Source: Batrachochytrium dendrobatidis JAM81 (lineage: Eukaryota; Chytridiomycota; Chytridiomycetes; Rhizophydiales). From it: a stretch of 64,000 nt of DNA. The translations under genes and the position numbers were made by a program. Below the pieces are notes generated by a model. The model was given only the letters and a program-made list of their open reading frames with translations. It had not been told where the DNA came from and ran no database searches. Where the stretch lies: NCBI RefSeq assembly GCF_000203795.2, contig NW_006281102.1:972567-1036566 (forward strand). The letters are read 5' to 3'. Below are positions 59,835-64,000 of the stretch, piece after piece. Each line of letters opens with the position of its first letter. The stretch's first letter is position 1.

Positions 59835-62447
59835 TGGGCATTGATATTTCCTCCCAATAAATATATTTATTAATTTGTACAAATCTATAATAACTCGATC
59901 GAATTGAGCAGGTTGTTTTTGGATAAATATCAGTAGTAATTACACAATCATTTAACAATCTATCCAGTTTCAAGAATATTGTTACAATTATGGGCAAGAT
60001 ATACAACAATCCAATCGTGTTCATTGTGTTCATTGTGCTATCGAGTATGAATACTGCACAGAGCTATCCATCATTCAAACTACAGACTATCCACTGTTGC
60101 ACCTCGAGACTTTTGTTCATAATGACCCATTTTTGGTAGATTGCTGTTTTTGACAAGCTTGGACAAATCTAATAGTAATTATTGGCCAACAAAACTGGTA
60201 TCATTTGGTGCCTTGTCTACACTGTTATAATTGACAGTTTTGGTGTTTCAAGTAGTGTATATTGAGAACATTGCATTATGGAACCATTGCAATGTACGAC
60301 ACAAAGTTGGATGATGTGCGCAATGACGTACATCATATCGGCTATAAATGGATCAATGCATACCTTTGTAATAAATAACCAGCTTTGTTACTACACCTGC
60401 CGAGTCCCTAGTTTCATAATAGTCTTTGATTTCCAATATGAATACCGCTACATTCAAAATGCACAACACGCTTGATATGGAACAAAAACAGCACTATTGT
60501 CCACGTTGCTACAAGTATATTGGGATCATCATTGAATCACACACTGCTGGTAGCTGTAAATCGGACGACAAAAACACAAACAGTGATGTTGAACATGATG
60601 AGTAAACCTAGTTGTATTGGTTGCTGTTGCACAAAAACAGCTGTTTTTAACAGTACATTTTGAATATCGTAATGTTGATCAATCACAAATATATGGGTTT
60701 TGATGGGTCCGGTAGATCAATTCAGTGTATAGTAGTGATTAGTGCAATATGATCAATTCAAGCATGCCATGTCGTGTCGTGTCATTGTATTGGTAATGAA
60801 TGATGTTATTGAATGGATGAGATTGAATGCAAGATAAATAAGTAAACCATCATGCAATACACGCTGGATTGTAGCATATCCTACTCGAGACTGTTGATGG
60901 TCCACTTTGAGCTGCAACAATGTGTCGGGTCTGGTTCAAGAGTTTGTTGTTCAGCACCAGAATCTTGAGCAACTGCACCATGCTCAGATTGTGACAATCA
61001 TTGAAATACACCATTGTAGAACGAACCGAATCAAACCACTGCATTACCAGCTGATCCGAGATGCATCATATGGTCAAGTTTTACCAGACTGAACAACATC
61101 CAAGTAGTGTTGCTTGAATCCAGTTTTGTAAAACTGATGTTTCCAAACCATATTTGCTGCAACCCAAGTGTTTTTGATGTTCAATCTCAAGTCGAGTCTT
61201 GTGAATCGGACTGGATTGTTGTTGGTTTCCGGCATTCATGCTCTAAGTCGGCAAGGTTTTCACTCGCCGAGTTGCCAATTCATAATGAACAATAGGTTCA
61301 GTCACTGTCAAGTTGAACACTAAACTTGTTATGTTGGCATCATGACCATTTGCTGCGTAACTTGTGATTAAAACATTCCATTCACTGAAATTGAACTGAA
61401 ATTGAACTAGAATTGGACTAGAATCAACTACATATACATCATCTAGATCATCTGGATTAAAATCTGTCAACAGACTGGATCCAGTATTTGTAGTCACACT
61501 GAGTTAGTGTCGCATATACTGAACACTAACTACAGTGACAGACTATTACAGTAAACAACTAGAGTGTCGTTTTACTGGATCCAAGCAAGTTGTCATTCAA
61601 CAGGTAGAGTCTTGTATTGTATTTATGTTATCGAGTACGATCAAAAGCATGCTACTAGTATATCAATAGCACCATACAACACCAGTTCATTCGAATGATA
61701 TTTGTTTGTTCATATAAACTATAAAACTGAATTTCAATTTGAATGGCTGTTGGAATTATCAGCTATAGATTTGCTACGTTTTGCGACACCGATTCCACAA
61801 AAATGACAACTCTGAATCAAACTCGGGTCAAACAACGCAAGAGTTTCTACAAGACTGCACAGATGTGATGACTTTAAATTAAACAATGAGTTATCATCAA
61901 GACTTGGCTATTACAGTGCTGACCAACTCTCACTTTGACTGACTGATCGAGGACCTCCTTTACAACCATACTGCCCATTTCTTGTTCAAAATACTGGAAA
62001 TCATCATTTATTCATTACAATTACAGCAACTTGTAATCAACGTCGGATCAAATATCTCACAACTGGAGTCGCCATTGTCTGAATCGAACTTTAAAATATC
62101 CCATTCTAAACAAAAAAGTATGAGAGCAACTCGATCAAATACTTGAAAAGAACAAAGTCAACCCCCACTGATTCAACACTTGTATGTATGTATGTTGGAA
62201 TCAGGTCAAGCCTGTGCTGTAAACTAGTTGTTACATCAATCGTCAAAAACAATCCCAGAAAACAAATTCAATATTTCACACTATTTGTCGTTTGCTACAA
62301 CATGCTTTGATTCAGTTACATCAGGCAATGAGTCTCGGACTTTATTCGATTGCTCCACTCATCATTTGTCTGTTTTTACCCGAAACGGTCAGATACAAGT
62401 GGAAAAAGATTGGATGGTGATTTCTTAAAGGTTCATGGTCACTTTGA
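59835..62447. other. unit 2, 2.6-kb non-coding stretch after the Crinkler-type gene
   Basis: Equivalent of 48450-51058. Contains AATAAA at 59856-59861. A minus-strand frame at 61243-61497 (84 codons) is open here but interrupted in unit 1, and is not called a gene. Confidence 0.5.
59856..59861 (+). terminator. poly(A) signal of Crinkler-type copy 2
   Basis: AATAAA 22 bp downstream of the TAA stop. Confidence 0.5.
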
Positions 62448-62732
62448 ATGTTTTACGTCGCGGAAAGAGTTTATATTACTGAAGCAAGCAAGGATGACAT
62501 GAGACTGGAAATGTCACAGTATTTGATTGGATGTAAAGTTGCAGCAGAGATTAGTCATTTGAACTCGGTGTATGGAATTGTTACAAACTATACGCAGTCG
62601 AATTTCTTGCATAGTCTTGATGAAAAGATTGGATTGGACGAGTGCGTTGTGGATATGGATACGACTGGACCTAGTACAGATTATCTTGTTGATATCACTG
62701 CCAAAATCTATACAATATTATCTGATGAATGA
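62448..62732 (+). pseudogene. truncated nuclease-like (Crinkler C-terminal type) fragment, unit 2
   Basis: Same 94-codon remnant as at 51059-51343, with a single residue difference near EMSQYLIG (Ala to Ser). The in-frame TGA directly before the ATG is also shared, so the truncation predates the duplication. Confidence 0.5.
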
Positions 62733-62884
62733 CATGGAGTTGATAAGTATATTGGGCTACAGGCGAACAAGTATCAAGGTTTTGACTAAACTGATATTGA
62801 AGGATGCTGTTGTTTTAATTTTGCCATTTCTATCTGAACGTTGCAACAATGGGAAATGTGTAATATTACAACTGTAATGTCTGG

Positions 62885-63725
62885 ACAACTGACTGTCTGA
62901 GTAACAGTAACTATTTCCAGTGATGCTGATTTGCAAACACTCGAATTATTCAACAACACTCCATCAATGCATTTGCAAGAGTCATTGGACGTATTCGTTG
63001 TTTGAATGTTGATTCTCATACATTCAGAAGTGGAAGTTATGAAGCTTATTTCCATGCAGACACGATCAATGTATTACTTTTTGTTGGATAGGCTGTATCG
63101 TCTGGCATCAATCCAGACACACTTGTCAGTCCTGTTCCGTATACAATGAGTCACATATGGACACATATGGACACCAATGCAACAATCAAGAATCAATTGT
63201 CATTTACAAGTCCGAATTGCCAACCAACAATCGTACTAATGGACCAACGGACCAATGCCAAAACACCTGCACATCAGACAGTTTATTGGACATGACTTGA
63301 TTGTTCTTGACAACTGTTTGATGACTGATTGATAACTGATTGATGACTCGAGTAATCCAATCACACATTGCTGGCAATTAAATGTAACTATACAATGTGT
63401 CATGTATACATTGGATACCATCAGTTTATCAGTGACTATCTGGTGTTTGTTTATGCATGATTACTTGGACTACTATTTGCAATCAATGCAATCGCTGGTA
63501 TCAATGACCGATAACAATGAAACCAAACGATTGACCACATCAGATTATACACATTCATTCTGGAATGCAACTTTGCATCGATATCGTAAATATCAACCAG
63601 AATACGAGCCAAACGAGTCAAGCGAGTGTCGCAAGCTTGCATTCATTTGAAAATACTCAATATCAGGCTAAAGTTGATGTGAAATGGTCATTTGTACAAG
63701 GTTAAACAACCTCGACATTTACAAA
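62885..63725. repeat. tandem unit 3, truncated after about 840 bp
   Basis: Starts with the same marker as units 1 and 2 and follows them with few differences up to AACAACCTCGACATTTACAA near 63725. There the sequence departs abruptly: unit 2 continues TCAATGTGATG, whereas here AGATATACCACATAAATATG follows. Confidence 0.9.
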
Positions 63726-63799
63726 GATATACCACATAAATATGATACTGCTCCCATCAATTCGATTTGGCATATTGGTAGCAGTAGAGTACAGCAACA

Positions 63800-64000
63800 A
63801 TGTTGATTCCTCTCAAAACATTTATTACCACACCAATTGTCATCAACATTGCCATTGCTCTTTATGCAAGAATTGATGTCAAAGTTAGATTTGACAATGT
63901 GTACTTGTTCATTGGTGATGAATTTGGTACCGATCGAGTGCAGCCATTGACCACTACTAAGCCTGATGGGATAAGTGAAGATTCTCTTGGTGTATCTGGA
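63800..64000 (+). CDS. partial ORF of unknown function running off the window
   Basis: Starts at an ATG at 63800 and stays open for 67 codons to the window end. The translation contains LYARIDVKVRFDNVYLFIG, then a polar stretch (TDRVQPLTTTKPDGISEDS). No family recognised. A competing 45-codon frame from 63735 overlaps it. Since it begins just past the array border it may be the start of a different effector or surface gene, but this is a guess. Confidence 0.3.
   Translation, partial: MLIPLKTFITTPIVINIAIALYARIDVKVRFDNVYLFIGDEFGTDRVQPLTTTKPDGISEDSLGVSG

Larger units (their letters stand above)
51496..62884. repeat. 11.39-kb tandem segmental unit 2
   Basis: Second full unit, collinear with unit 1 (HNH_2 remnant, Crinkler-type gene, truncated nuclease fragment). 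Most non-coding stretches read the same as unit 1 apart from scattered changes and small indels. Offset between equivalent points drifts from 11,361 to 11,389 bp. Confidence 0.93.

Noticed and set aside
40108..63725. CRISPR-like or satellite array suggested by regular repetition.
   Set aside because: The units are 11.4 kb with genes inside; there are no short direct repeats with unique spacers, and the genome is eukaryotic.

Overview
The window is nuclear DNA of a filamentous or zoosporic fungus. It is AT-rich, and most genes carry short spliceosomal introns of about 60-120 nt. The gene content points to a chytrid close to Batrachochytrium (Rhizophydiales): a secreted S41 peptidase, Crinkler-type NTPase-nuclease effector genes in tandem, a fungal HNH_2 nuclease, a fungal FET3/FTR1 iron pair, and an HMMR-like coiled-coil protein expected in an organism with centrioles. 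The assignment is inference from gene families; no search was run.

Layout. 1-1250 is a large foldback repeat. 1844-4862 holds two predicted surface proteins, one with Cys-motif and Pro-rich repeats and one small Ser/Thr-rich. 5973-10096 is a divergent high-affinity iron uptake pair, FTR1 permease (-) and FET3 ferroxidase (+), sharing a 1 kb promoter. A tRNA-Asn follows. 10590-22632 has three minus-strand genes: STT3 oligosaccharyltransferase, a 1826-residue HMMR-like coiled-coil protein, and an unknown Ser-rich protein. 23549-30579 has two plus-strand housekeeping genes, SDA1 (ribosome biogenesis) and API5. Then come a tRNA-Gly, an OPT oligopeptide transporter (-), 3.2 kb of repeat-rich intergenic DNA, and a secreted S41 peptidase (+). 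For every multi-exon gene I rebuilt the exon chain by hand, and reading frames close exactly across all proposed junctions.

From about 40108 to the window end lies a tandem segmental array with an 11.39 kb period: two full units and about 840 bp of a third. Each unit carries an HNH_2 ORF (intact in unit 1, broken in unit 2), an intact Crinkler-type P-loop NTPase/REase effector gene, and a truncated nuclease-like fragment, set in long TG/CA-rich DNA. The two effector copies are nearly identical except for several short, sharply bounded patches of dense amino-acid change. This mosaic pattern is the most interesting signal in the window.

A family of about 0.3-0.6 kb MITE-like elements, with ends related to CAGCCGTATTCACGTAA next to TA, occurs at eight loci. 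Two of these lie inside introns (STT3, SDA1) and one directly upstream of a start codon.
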